In this document: piece by piece, positions 1 through 6,084 of the stretch
Layout: each line of letters begins with the position of its first letter
Numbering within the stretch: position 1 is the stretch's first letter
Origin: an uncultured Mucispirillum sp.
GTDB taxonomy: Bacteria > Chrysiogenota > Deferribacteres > Deferribacterales > Mucispirillaceae
Reading direction: 5' to 3'
DNA: 12,201 nt
Assembly (NCBI GenBank): GCA_937890655.1
Contig: CALADT010000244.1
Location: 1 to 12,201, forward strand
Program-made: the position numbers and the translations under genes
Notes under the pieces: generated by a model
The model's input: only the letters and a program-made list of their open reading frames with translations
Told to the model about the DNA's origin: nothing
The model's database searches: none

Positions 1-106
1 TATAATACACTAAAGCAACTTGATATTCTTCAATCATCTTTAAATACTTGTCTATATTTTTTCCAGTTCCATCAACATTAATTCCAACGATAAAAGTATT
101 ACACAT
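1..106 (-). CDS. 5' part of an unrecognised protein, cut by the window edge
   Basis: Only the first 35 codons are present, from an ATG at 106 running off the left edge. The peptide begins MCNTFIVGINVDGTGKNIDK and continues with a probable helix rich in Tyr, Glu and Lys. A Shine-Dalgarno sequence (GGAGAAG) precedes the ATG, and a good promoter lies at 195-222, which together make a real start likely. The segment IVGINVDGTGKN superficially resembles a phosphate-binding loop, but it lacks the usual GKS/GKT ending, so I do not assign it. The gene follows rplO on the same strand but is separated from it by a strong terminator and its own promoter, so it is probably an independent unit unrelated to ribosomes. 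Function unknown. Confidence 0.6.
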   Translation of the reverse strand, partial: MCNTFIVGINVDGTGKNIDKYLKMIEEYQVALVYY

Positions 107-528
107 TATTTCTTCTCCATTTTATTTTTTTCTGCTAATAGTATTTATAGTTTATTTGCAATATATTATATACATTACAATATTTTATTTAATTATTATA
201 TATTTATTTTATATTTAGTCAAGTGTTTTCTGTAAATTTTAGTTTAATATATTTTTAATAAATAATTTTATTTAAATCAGTAATTTACTATTAAAATATT
301 ATTAATACAAAACTTTATATTTTATCCTTTAATTTATTATATAAAACATAAGTGTCAAATAATGTCGTTTAGTAATTTTTTATATTATACTTATTTGCTT
401 AAATACTTTTGACTGATTTTATGGAGTAGTAACTGTATTACTTAAGATATATATTATTATATTTTATGAAAATAACTATTTAATTACATTAATAGTAAAC
501 AATATACTAGTAATATATATTAACATAT
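107..528. other. AT-rich intergenic region between rplO and the left-end gene
   Basis: This stretch of about 420 bases carries the promoter described at 195-222 and otherwise no gene I can support on either strand. There is no Shine-Dalgarno-preceded ORF, no tRNA-like cloverleaf and no long repeat. A small dyad near 426-442 (AGTAA/TTACT) is too weak to interpret. In the usual spc order secY would follow rplO here, and no trace of it is visible. Confidence 0.6.
195..222 (-). promoter_or_regulatory. Sigma70-type promoter for the gene at 1-106
   Basis: On the minus strand, TTGACT (217-222) is followed after 16 bases by TATAAT (195-200). That is a 5/6 match and a perfect match to the sigma70 consensus, with slightly short spacing. 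Transcription would start near 188, giving a leader of about 80 nt before the ATG at 106. In DNA this AT-rich, chance TATAAT boxes are common; the correctly spaced TTGACT is what makes the call credible. Confidence 0.6.
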
Positions 529-553
529 AAAAAAAGGGGAACAACGTTCCCCT
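529..553 (-). terminator. Intrinsic terminator after rplO
   Basis: On the minus strand AGGGGAAC, a three-base loop GTT, and GTTCCCCT form a perfect 8-bp stem (535-542 paired with 546-553), followed directly by seven Ts (529-535). This is a textbook rho-independent terminator starting about 27 bases past the rplO stop, so transcription of the ribosomal cluster ends here rather than continuing into secY. Confidence 0.92.
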
Positions 554-579
554 ATAATTAGAAAATATTAAAATTAAAA

Positions 580-1062
580 TTAATTTTTTTCTTTTTTTGC
601 AACATATTTTACTTTTTCAATTAATTTAATTTCGCCGCCTGCTTTAGTGATTTTTTCTTCAGCAGATTTAGAAACTTTTTCAACTTCAAAAGTAAGTTTT
701 TTAGTAAAGTCGCCTTCGCCTAAAATTTTGATACCATCTTTATTGCAGTGAACTAAATTTCTTGCTTTTAATGATTCAGCATTAACTACTTCACCTGCTT
801 CAAAACGTTCTTCAATATCACATAAGTTTACAATTTCATAAACTGTTGCAAACCTTGCATTATTGAAACCTCTTTTTGGGATACGACGGATTAAAGGCAT
901 TTGACCGCCTTCAAAACCTTGTCTTACCTGACCACTTTTTCTAGCGTTTTGACCTTTGTTACCACGGCCACCTGTTGTGCCTTGGCCACTACCTGTTCCT
1001 CTACCTCTACGTTTACGGTCCTTATTAGCACCACGTCCTGGTCTAAGTTCATTAAGTTGCAT
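580..1062 (-). CDS. rplO: 50S ribosomal protein L15
   Basis: L15 is a late-assembling large-subunit protein bound to 23S rRNA. The 160-residue product has the family's signature basic, glycine-rich N-terminus (MQLNELRPGRGANKDRKRRG, then GTGSGQGTTGGRGNKGQ to about residue 38). The globular part follows (RRIPKRGFNN near residue 60, and a Lys/Glu-rich C-terminal half). It is slightly longer than the usual 145-150 residues because of a lysine-rich tail. The ATG at 1062 has a good Shine-Dalgarno (AGGAG, 7 bases away). In most bacteria rpmD lies between rpsE and rplO; here a 106-base gap holds a terminator-like hairpin and a possible promoter, so rplO may be a transcription unit of its own. A strong terminator follows at 529-553. 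Confidence 0.97.
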   Translation of the reverse strand: MQLNELRPGRGANKDRKRRGRGTGSGQGTTGGRGNKGQNARKSGQVRQGFEGGQMPLIRRIPKRGFNNARFATVYEIVNLCDIEERFEAGEVVNAESLKARNLVHCNKDGIKILGEGDFTKKLTFEVEKVSKSAEEKITKAGGEIKLIEKVKYVAKKEKN

Positions 1063-1110
1063 GAATTTCTCCTAAATTAATGACTTACTCGCTTTTCTCT
1101 TACGCAAGCC

Positions 1111-1138
1111 ATTATTAATAATTAACTATATAAGTTAA
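1111..1138 (-). promoter_or_regulatory. Possible promoter for rplO
   Basis: On the minus strand TTAACT (1133-1138) and AATAAT (1111-1116) are separated by 16 bases, matching sigma70 boxes at 4/6 and 5/6. They lie immediately downstream of the hairpin that ends rpsE and about 48 bases upstream of the rplO ATG, where a promoter would be needed if that hairpin terminates. The local AT-richness makes chance matches likely, so this rests largely on context. Confidence 0.35.
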
Positions 1139-1141
1139 TAA

Positions 1142-1170
1142 AATAATGGGGGAATGAACCCCCTATTATT
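1142..1170 (-). terminator. Probable intrinsic terminator overlapping the rpsE stop
   Basis: Bases 1160-1170 pair with 1142-1152 to give an 11-bp stem (core GGGGG/CCCCC, flanked by AATAA/TTATT, with one G-U pair) around a seven-base loop. The minus-strand tail reads TTATTAACTTAT, which is U-rich but not a clean U-run, so termination may be partial. The stem begins at the last bases of rpsE. It could instead be a processing or mRNA-stabilising hairpin. Confidence 0.6.
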
Positions 1171-1669
1171 ATTTTTGTTTGTTAATGATTTCTGAAATCT
1201 CAAGACCACGAGCAGATGCTACTTGGTCTAAAGTTCTCATATTTTTGAAGCCTTCCATAGCTGCATATAATGAGTTATATGGATTTCTGCTTCTTACGGA
1301 TTTACATAAGATATTATGGATACCTGCAAGTTCAAATAAAGAACGAACAGCACCACCAGCAATAATACCTGTACCAGAAGCAGCAGGTTTCATAATGATT
1401 TCACTTGCACCAAATTTACCTATAATTTCATGAGGTATAGAACCTTTAGATATAGGTATTGATACCATATTTTTCTTAGCATTATCCATTGCTTTACGTA
1501 TAGCATCAGGCACTTCTCTTGCTTTACCATGACCTATACCAACGTTACCTTCGTGGTCTCCTACAACTACAAGGGCTGTAAATTTGAATATACGTCCACC
1601 TTTAACAACTTTTGTAACTCTGCCAATGTGAACAACTTTATCAGATAATTGTTTTTCTTCTATACTCAA
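1169..1669 (-). CDS. rpsE: 30S ribosomal protein S5 (TTG start)
   Basis: S5 sits near the mRNA entry site of the small subunit and affects decoding fidelity. The characteristic RVTKVVKGGRIFKFTALVVV and GDHEGNVGIGHGKA segments form the dsRNA-binding-like N-terminal domain. They are followed by the S5 C-terminal fold (GTGIIAGGAVRSLFELAG and SRNPYNSLYAAMEG). An upstream ATG at 1711 would add 14 residues unlike the family and overlap rplR by 29 bases. I prefer the TTG at 1669 because a strong AGGGGG Shine-Dalgarno lies six bases upstream, the product then starts MSIEEKQLSDKVV, and its 166 residues match the usual length. It follows rplR by 13 bases. It is the last gene of the continuous operon; a hairpin terminator overlaps its stop and rpmD does not follow. 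Confidence 0.96.
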   Translation of the reverse strand: MSIEEKQLSDKVVHIGRVTKVVKGGRIFKFTALVVVGDHEGNVGIGHGKAREVPDAIRKAMDNAKKNMVSIPISKGSIPHEIIGKFGASEIIMKPAASGTGIIAGGAVRSLFELAGIHNILCKSVRSRNPYNSLYAAMEGFKNMRTLDQVASARGLEISEIINKQK

Positions 1670-1682
1670 AACAAACCCCCTA

Positions 1683-2048
1683 TTATAACTCAAGACCGGC
1701 TTCACGAGCACCGTCTGCTACTGCTTTTATTTTACCGTGATATATAAAGCCACCTCTATCAAATACAACTGCTGATATGCCTTTTTCTTTAGCACGTTTA
1801 CCAACAGTAGTCCCAATAGTTTTTGCAACTTCAACATTTAATTTACCACCAAATTTTGAACGGAACTCTTTTTCAAGAGAGCTTGCTGAAACTATTGTTT
1901 CCCCAGTTTTATCATTGATAACCTGAGCATATATATTAGTGTTACTTTTAAATACAGCAAGACGTGGACGAGCTTCTGTTCCACGGATTTTTTTTCTTAA
2001 TCTGGCATGACGTTTAATACGTCCTTCAGCTTTACTTAATCTACTCAC
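1683..2048 (-). CDS. rplR: 50S ribosomal protein L18 (GTG start)
   Basis: L18 binds 5S rRNA and, with L5, anchors it in the central protuberance of the large subunit. The 121-residue product matches the family: a basic N-terminal arm (KRHARLRKKIRGTEARPRLA), the RLAVFKSNTNIYAQVINDKT core, and the C-terminal VVFDRGGFIYHGKIKAVADG motif. The start is GTG (2046-2048), supported by AAGGAG nine bases upstream; no in-frame ATG gives a full product. It lies 12 bases after rplF and 13 before rpsE, in the standard spc order rplF-rplR-rpsE. Confidence 0.97.
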   Translation of the reverse strand: MSRLSKAEGRIKRHARLRKKIRGTEARPRLAVFKSNTNIYAQVINDKTGETIVSASSLEKEFRSKFGGKLNVEVAKTIGTTVGKRAKEKGISAVVFDRGGFIYHGKIKAVADGAREAGLEL

Positions 2049-2060
2049 TATCTGCTCTCC

Positions 2061-2642
2061 TTATTTTTTACCAGATTTGCCGGCTTTCATGGCTACATAT
2101 TCGCCTGCATAACGGATACCTTTACCTTTATATGGTTCTGGTTTTCTTATTTTACGAATATTTGCAGCTACTTGACCAACAAGCTGTTTATCAATACCTT
2201 TGACAGATATTTTTGTATTTCCATCAACTGAAAATTCAATGCCCTCAGGTGCTTTGAATATTACAGGGTGAGAAAAACCCATTGCTAAGTCTAAGTCTTT
2301 ACCTTTCATAGCAACTTTATAACCTACACCAATAATTTCAAGGTTTTTTACAAAACCGTTTGTAACACCTTCTATCATATTTGCAATAAGAGTTCTATAA
2401 AGACCATGTTTTTGTCTTAAATCGTTAGAACCATCTGCACATGATAATACTAATTGTTCGCCATCTTGTTTTACTAAAATACCTTCAGATATTTCTTGAG
2501 ATAGCTTTCCTTTAGGACCTTCTACTTTAACAAGAGATCCTTCAATAATAACTTTAACGCCCGCCGGAACAGTAATCGGTGTTTTACCGATACGAGATAC
2601 TTTGTGTTTCGGCTCTTGGGTTTCTTGACTTACTTTTGCCAT
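2061..2642 (-). CDS. rplF: 50S ribosomal protein L6 with short N-terminal extension
   Basis: L6 lies near the base of the L7/L12 stalk close to the factor-binding site. The product has both copies of the L6 fold: SRIGKTPITVPAGVKVIIEG at residues 15-34, and the second domain with KISVKGIDKQLVGQVAANIR and the C-terminal motif IRKIRKPEPYKGKGIRYAGE. At 193 residues it exceeds the usual 177-180, because 14 polar residues (MAKVSQETQEPKHK) precede the V/M-SRIGK that normally opens L6. The ATG at 2642 has a GGAG Shine-Dalgarno. No ATG, GTG or TTG exists at the conventional position, where the codon is GTA, so the extension looks genuine. It is 13 bases after rpsH and 12 before rplR. Confidence 0.97.
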   Translation of the reverse strand: MAKVSQETQEPKHKVSRIGKTPITVPAGVKVIIEGSLVKVEGPKGKLSQEISEGILVKQDGEQLVLSCADGSNDLRQKHGLYRTLIANMIEGVTNGFVKNLEIIGVGYKVAMKGKDLDLAMGFSHPVIFKAPEGIEFSVDGNTKISVKGIDKQLVGQVAANIRKIRKPEPYKGKGIRYAGEYVAMKAGKSGKK

Positions 2643-2655
2643 TTTTACACTCCAA

Positions 2656-3054
2656 TTACCAAATTTGACAGAGATATTCGCCGCCTACTTTTTCATTAAG
2701 GCATTGTTTCACTGTTTTAATTCCAGCAGATGTAGATATGATACCGTTACCTAAACCACCTAAAACTAATGTTAAGTTTTTAGTATTAACATATACACGT
2801 CTTCCTGGTTTTGATATACGTTTTAAACCACGAATAACAGATTCGTTCATATCGTTATATTTTAAGTAAACAATAATATCTTTTTTATTACCGTTTGTAA
2901 CAACTCTGTAATTTTTTATATAACCTTCATCTTTAAAGATAGTTGCAATACTTTCTTTTATTTTAGAATAAGGTATTGAAACCTCTGAATGCTTAACCAT
3001 CAATGCGTTACGCATACGAGCAAGCATATCAGCAATAGGGTCAGTTAATCTCAT
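2656..3054 (-). CDS. rpsH: 30S ribosomal protein S8
   Basis: S8 binds the central domain of 16S rRNA and organises platform assembly; in E. coli it is also the translational repressor of the spc operon. The 132-residue product starts MRLTDPIADMLARMRNA, the standard S8 opening. It continues through KGLKRISKPGRRVYV-type sequence (here RGLKRISKPGRRVYVNTKN) and ends GGEYLCQIW, the usual C-terminus. The ATG follows a strong GGAGGAG sequence, 17 bases after rpsN. I saw no obvious S8 operator around rplX-rplE, although I could not fold the mRNA systematically. Confidence 0.97.
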   Translation of the reverse strand: MRLTDPIADMLARMRNALMVKHSEVSIPYSKIKESIATIFKDEGYIKNYRVVTNGNKKDIIVYLKYNDMNESVIRGLKRISKPGRRVYVNTKNLTLVLGGLGNGIISTSAGIKTVKQCLNEKVGGEYLCQIW

Positions 3055-3071
3055 TTGACTGCTCCTCCATT

Positions 3072-3257
3072 CTACCAGCTTGACTTGCGAACGCCTGGTA
3101 TATCACCATTTAACGCAAGTTTACGGAAACACATACGGCACATATTAAACCGTCTCATAAAAGCACGTGGACGACCACAAAGTGGGCATCTATTATTTTT
3201 ACGCACTTGAAATTTCTTTTTCTCAAAAGCACTATTATACTTCGCAGTAGTAGCCAT
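3072..3257 (-). CDS. rpsN: 30S ribosomal protein S14, zinc-binding (type Z)
   Basis: S14 belongs to the head of the small subunit. This is the short 61-residue zinc form, not the longer zinc-free form of about 100 residues. Cys24 and Cys27 (CPLC) and Cys40 and Cys43 (CRMC) give the intact four-cysteine site, followed by the conserved FRKLALNGDIPGVRKSSW C-terminus. The ATG has a near-perfect AGGAGG ribosome-binding site, and the gene sits 13 bases after rplE and 17 before rpsH, as in the standard spc order. Organisms with this form often keep a second zinc-independent copy under zinc control elsewhere; none is in this window. Confidence 0.98.
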   Translation of the reverse strand: MATTAKYNSAFEKKKFQVRKNNRCPLCGRPRAFMRRFNMCRMCFRKLALNGDIPGVRKSSW

Positions 3258-3270
3258 CTATTCCTCCTAC

Positions 3271-3807
3271 TTAAGCGAATGGCATACCGAGAGCTTTAAG
3301 CAGTTCTCTGCCTTCCTCATCAGTTTTAGCCGAAGTTGTGATAATAACATCTAATCCACGTACTTTATCTATTTTATCATAATCAATTTCCGGGAAGATA
3401 ATCTGTTCTTTAACGCCCATTGCATAATTGCCACGACCATCAAATGACTTAGGGTTTACACCTTTAAAGTCACGAACTCTGGCAAGAGCAATATTGAAAA
3501 AGCGTTGTAAAAATTCATACATAGTGTCATGACGTAAAGTAACTTTACAGCCTATTGCTTGACCTTCACGAATTTTAAAACCTGCAATAGATTTTTTAGC
3601 TCTTGTAACCACTGGTTTTTGACCAGCGATTTTAGTCATATCACTTAGTGCATGTTCAAGAACTTTTGCATTTGCAGCTGCTTCACCTACACCCATATTA
3701 AGAACAACTTTTTCAACTACTGGTACTTGGTTAATGTTTTTGTATGAAAAAGTTTTCATCATATGTGGGACAACTTCTTTGAGATATTTCTCTTTTAATT
3801 CTGTCAT
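3271..3807 (-). CDS. rplE: 50S ribosomal protein L5
   Basis: L5 binds 5S rRNA in the central protuberance and touches P-site tRNA. The 178-residue product has the family length and landmarks: LKEKYLKEVVPHMMKTF at the N-terminus, VVEKVVLNMGVGEA near residue 30, GQKPVVTRAKKSIAGFKIRE in the middle, and DVIITTSAKTDEEGRELLKA near the end. The ATG at 3807 is preceded by AGGTGG and lies eight bases past the rplX stop. Nothing looks unusual here. Confidence 0.98.
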   Translation of the reverse strand: MTELKEKYLKEVVPHMMKTFSYKNINQVPVVEKVVLNMGVGEAAANAKVLEHALSDMTKIAGQKPVVTRAKKSIAGFKIREGQAIGCKVTLRHDTMYEFLQRFFNIALARVRDFKGVNPKSFDGRGNYAMGVKEQIIFPEIDYDKIDKVRGLDVIITTSAKTDEEGRELLKALGMPFA

Positions 3808-3815
3808 GTTTCCAC

Positions 3816-4145
3816 CTAAGCCTTGTCAATAACTTCATTGCATTTTTTGCAATAGCGTGTTTTTTTACCATTATCTAAAACTTTAATACCAAGACGAACA
3901 CCTTTTTGGCATTTTGGACAATGATACATAACTTTTGAGATATCAAGTGGCATATTTTTTTCAACAATACCACCATCAGGGTTAGTTTGGTTAGGACGAG
4001 TATGACGTTTTACAACGTTTACATTTTCAACAACCACTTTACCTTTTTCTCTATCTAATCCAATAATTTTGGATACAGTTTTTTTGTCTCTCCCAGATAT
4101 AACAACTACTGGGTCATTTTTTCTAAGTTTATATTTTATAGGCAT
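3816..4145 (-). CDS. rplX: 50S ribosomal protein L24 with C-terminal zinc ribbon
   Basis: L24 is an assembly-initiating 23S rRNA-binding protein at the exit-tunnel side. Residues 1-70 contain the KOW-type fold (KLRKNDPVVVISGRDK, then VVENVNVVKRHTRP and the conserved NPDGGIVEKNMPLDISKVM). The C-terminus adds a zinc ribbon: Cys76 and Cys79 (CPKC) with Cys99 and Cys102 (CKKC). Such a ribbon is known in some bacterial L24 proteins but absent from E. coli L24. Length is 109 residues. The ATG follows AGGAG, and the Shine-Dalgarno overlaps the rplN stop nine bases upstream, suggesting translational coupling. Confidence 0.97.
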   Translation of the reverse strand: MPIKYKLRKNDPVVVISGRDKKTVSKIIGLDREKGKVVVENVNVVKRHTRPNQTNPDGGIVEKNMPLDISKVMYHCPKCQKGVRLGIKVLDNGKKTRYCKKCNEVIDKA

Positions 4146-4154
4146 TGTTATCTC

Positions 4155-4523
4155 CTATAATACTTCAGGTGCCATAGAAACGATTTTAAGGAATCCTTTA
4201 CCCCTTAATTCTCTGGCAACTGGCCCGAAAACGCGCGTACCTATTGGTTCGTTTTGTTTGTTTAATAAAACTGCTGCGTTATCGTCAAATTTTATATATG
4301 TTCCATCTGCACGGCGTTTTTCTTTAGCTGTTCTAACTACAACAGCACGAACAACCGCACCTTTTTTAATATTACTATCAGGGCTAGCTTCTTTAACACT
4401 TGCCACAATAATATCACCTACTTTACCGTAGCGTTTACGTGAACCACCGATAACTTTAATAGTCATGATTTCTCTAGCACCTGAGTTATCAGCAACTGTT
4501 AAACGTGATTGTACTTGAACCAT
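4155..4523 (-). CDS. rplN: 50S ribosomal protein L14
   Basis: L14 lies at the subunit interface, forms bridges with 16S rRNA and is the docking site for the silencing factor RsfS. The 122-residue product has exactly the family length. It has the conserved opening MVQVQSRLTVADNSGAREIM, then GGSRKRYGKVGDIIVASVKEA, and FDDNAAVLLNKQNEPIGTRV FGPVARELR toward the C-terminus. Its ATG shares a base with the rpsQ TAA (TAATG), so the S10-type and spc-type halves are joined with no gap, unlike in E. coli where they are separate operons. Confidence 0.98.
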   Translation of the reverse strand: MVQVQSRLTVADNSGAREIMTIKVIGGSRKRYGKVGDIIVASVKEASPDSNIKKGAVVRAVVVRTAKEKRRADGTYIKFDDNAAVLLNKQNEPIGTRVFGPVARELRGKGFLKIVSMAPEVL

Positions 4524-4804
4524 TAAACAGTCTCCCCGCCTGCAGATTCAACAGAACGAGTTATTATGCTGTCGAGTCTCCAACGCTTATTTTTACTAAG
4601 TGGTCTTGTTTCAATAATTTGAACAAAATCACCTATTCTTGCAGTATTTTCTTCATCATGAACAAAGAAAGTTTTACTACGTTTGATGAATTTTTTATAC
4701 ATTGGATGCAGGATTTGACGTTCTACTTTAACAGTAACAGTCTTCTGCATCTTGTCACTTACCACGATTCCGCGGCGAACTTTCCTACGTCCTCTATTTT
4801 CCAT
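4523..4804 (-). CDS. rpsQ: 30S ribosomal protein S17
   Basis: S17 is a primary 16S rRNA-binding protein of the 30S body with an OB fold. The 93-residue product starts MENRGRRKVRRGIVVSDKMQ, the standard S17 opening after a short arm, and includes LHPMYKKFIKRSKTFFVHDE and GDFVQIIETRPLSKNKRWRL. A TTG two codons upstream (4810) is possible, but the ATG at 4804 is better placed, seven bases after AGAGG. The gene overlaps the end of rpmC by 11 bases, and its stop codon overlaps the rplN start, so translation of rpmC, rpsQ and rplN is probably coupled. Confidence 0.96.
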   Translation of the reverse strand: MENRGRRKVRRGIVVSDKMQKTVTVKVERQILHPMYKKFIKRSKTFFVHDEENTARIGDFVQIIETRPLSKNKRWRLDSIITRSVESAGGETV

Positions 4805-5003
4805 TTGCAACCTCTTGATTACGACGCTCAGTTAAAATAGTTTTAATACGAGCGATATCTTTGCGAGTTTGTTTTATTTTAGAAGTATCTTCAAGCTCGC
4901 CTGTTGAAAGTTTGAAACGGAGACGAAAAGAATCTTCTCTAAGTTCCATTTCTTTTTTCATTAATTCTTCTGTGCTTAATTTACGAAATTCAGTTGCTTT
5001 CAC
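4794..5003 (-). CDS. rpmC: 50S ribosomal protein L29 (GTG start)
   Basis: L29 is a small helical-hairpin protein near the polypeptide exit tunnel, next to L23, contributing to the docking platform for trigger factor and SRP. The 69-residue product begins MKATEFRKLSTEELMKKEME and continues with the LRFKLSTGELEDTSKIKQTR and KDIARIKTIL segments typical of the family. The start is GTG, in a TAGTG junction sharing one base with the rplP stop. The 3' end overlaps rpsQ by 11 bases. The short polar tail (ERRNQEVANGK) is normal variation. Confidence 0.96.
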   Translation of the reverse strand: MKATEFRKLSTEELMKKEMELREDSFRLRFKLSTGELEDTSKIKQTRKDIARIKTILTERRNQEVANGK

Positions 5004-5428
5004 TATTTCACCTCATCAGCAGCTGCTCTTGTAATTACTTTGCATTTAACAGGTAATTTATGAGCTGCACGGCGGAATGCTTCTCTAGCTAAAGCTTCAT
5101 CAACACCACCGATTTCATATAACACTGTTCCTTCTTTAATAGGAGCTACATATCCTTCAAGAGGACCTTTACCTTTACCCATACGAACTTCAGCAGGGCG
5201 TTTAGTAATTGGTTTGTGAGGGAATATTCTAATTACAACATCACCACCACGTTTTAAGTAACGGTTGATTGCAATACGAGCCGATTCTATTTGACGGCTA
5301 GTTATTTTTGCTTTTCCTTCACTTACTAAACCGAAATCACCGTAAACTACAGTATTACCTTTTTGGGCTTTACCTTTAATACGGCCTTTAAACATTTTGC
5401 GGTATTTGGTTTTCTTTGGCATTAACAT
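5003..5428 (-). CDS. rplP: 50S ribosomal protein L16
   Basis: L16 lies close to the peptidyl-transferase centre and organises the A-site tRNA region. The product carries the core sequence KYRKMFKGRIKGKAQKGNTV, then RQIESARIAINRYLKRGGDV, and FPHKPITKRPAEVRMGKGKG, a near-invariant basic loop, followed by GPLEGYVAPIKEGTVLYEIG. Two in-frame ATGs are available: at 5428 (141 residues, MLMPKK) and 5422 (139 residues, MPKK). The Shine-Dalgarno AAGGGGG is ten bases from the first and sixteen from the second, which favours 5428. It starts two bases past the rpsC stop and shares a base with the rpmC start. Confidence 0.97.
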   Translation of the reverse strand: MLMPKKTKYRKMFKGRIKGKAQKGNTVVYGDFGLVSEGKAKITSRQIESARIAINRYLKRGGDVVIRIFPHKPITKRPAEVRMGKGKGPLEGYVAPIKEGTVLYEIGGVDEALAREAFRRAAHKLPVKCKVITRAAADEVK

Positions 5429-5430
5429 GA

Positions 5431-6084
5431 TTATTCTGCCCCCTTGCCGCTTCTGTCTTCAAGGATTTCACCAGTGAATATCCATACTTTTACGCCTATG
5501 ATACCATAAGCTGTAAGTGCTTCTGCTGTGCCATAATCAATAGCTGCACGAAGTGTTTGAAGAGGAACGCGTCCTTTAATATACCATTCGCTGCGTGCAA
5601 TATCTGCACCAGCAAGCCTGCCACCACACATAACTTTGATACCTAATGCACCAGATTTAAGTGTTTGTAAAACGGCTTTTTTCATTGCTCTTCTAAAAGC
5701 TACACGGCGAATAAGTTGTTGAGCAATAGAGTCTGCAACTAATGCAGCATCAAGCTCAGGTTTTTTTACTTCGCGTATAACAAGAAGAACTTCTGCTTCA
5801 GTAAATCTTTTAAGCTCATTTTTAAGCTTTTCAATTTCAGCACCTTTCTTACCAATAACAATACCCGGACGGCTTGTATTTAGTGTAACTCTGATTTTAG
5901 AGCTCATACGCTCAATACCGATTTGTGCTATGCCTGCTTGAGTTAAGCGTTTTCTTAAAAACTGACGAATTCTAATATCTTCAATTAAGTTTTGGCTGTA
6001 TTCTTTTTTGTTAGAATACCATACAGAATTCCAGTTTTTATTAATGCCTAACCTAAAACCATTAGGATTAACCTTCTGTCCCAC
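5431..6084 (-). CDS. rpsC: 30S ribosomal protein S3 (GTG start)
   Basis: S3 forms part of the mRNA entry channel and its helicase in the small-subunit head. The 217-residue product opens MGQKVNPNGFRLGINKNW. It has a type II KH domain with GKKG (residues 78-81) inside SRPGIVIGKKGAEIEKLKNE. The C-terminal domain follows, with GGRLAGADIARSEWYIKGRV and GIIGVKVWIFTGEIL. The start is GTG in a TAGTG junction shared with the rplV stop, so translation is likely coupled. Length is within the family range. Confidence 0.97.
   Translation of the reverse strand: MGQKVNPNGFRLGINKNWNSVWYSNKKEYSQNLIEDIRIRQFLRKRLTQAGIAQIGIERMSSKIRVTLNTSRPGIVIGKKGAEIEKLKNELKRFTEAEVLLVIREVKKPELDAALVADSIAQQLIRRVAFRRAMKKAVLQTLKSGALGIKVMCGGRLAGADIARSEWYIKGRVPLQTLRAAIDYGTAEALTAYGIIGVKVWIFTGEILEDRSGKGAE

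Noticed and set aside
1077..1112. Eleven-codon ORF (MACVREKRVSH) ahead of rplO, as a leader peptide or L30 remnant
   Set aside because: There is no Shine-Dalgarno, no resemblance to L30 or a known leader peptide, and its ATG overlaps the proposed -10 box.
1670..1711. ATG at 1711 as the S5 start
   Set aside because: It overlaps rplR by 29 bases, lacks a fitting ribosome-binding site, and adds residues not seen in S5; the TTG at 1669 fits better.
4805..4810. TTG at 4810 as the S17 start
   Set aside because: The ATG two codons downstream has better spacing from AGAGG and is a stronger start codon.
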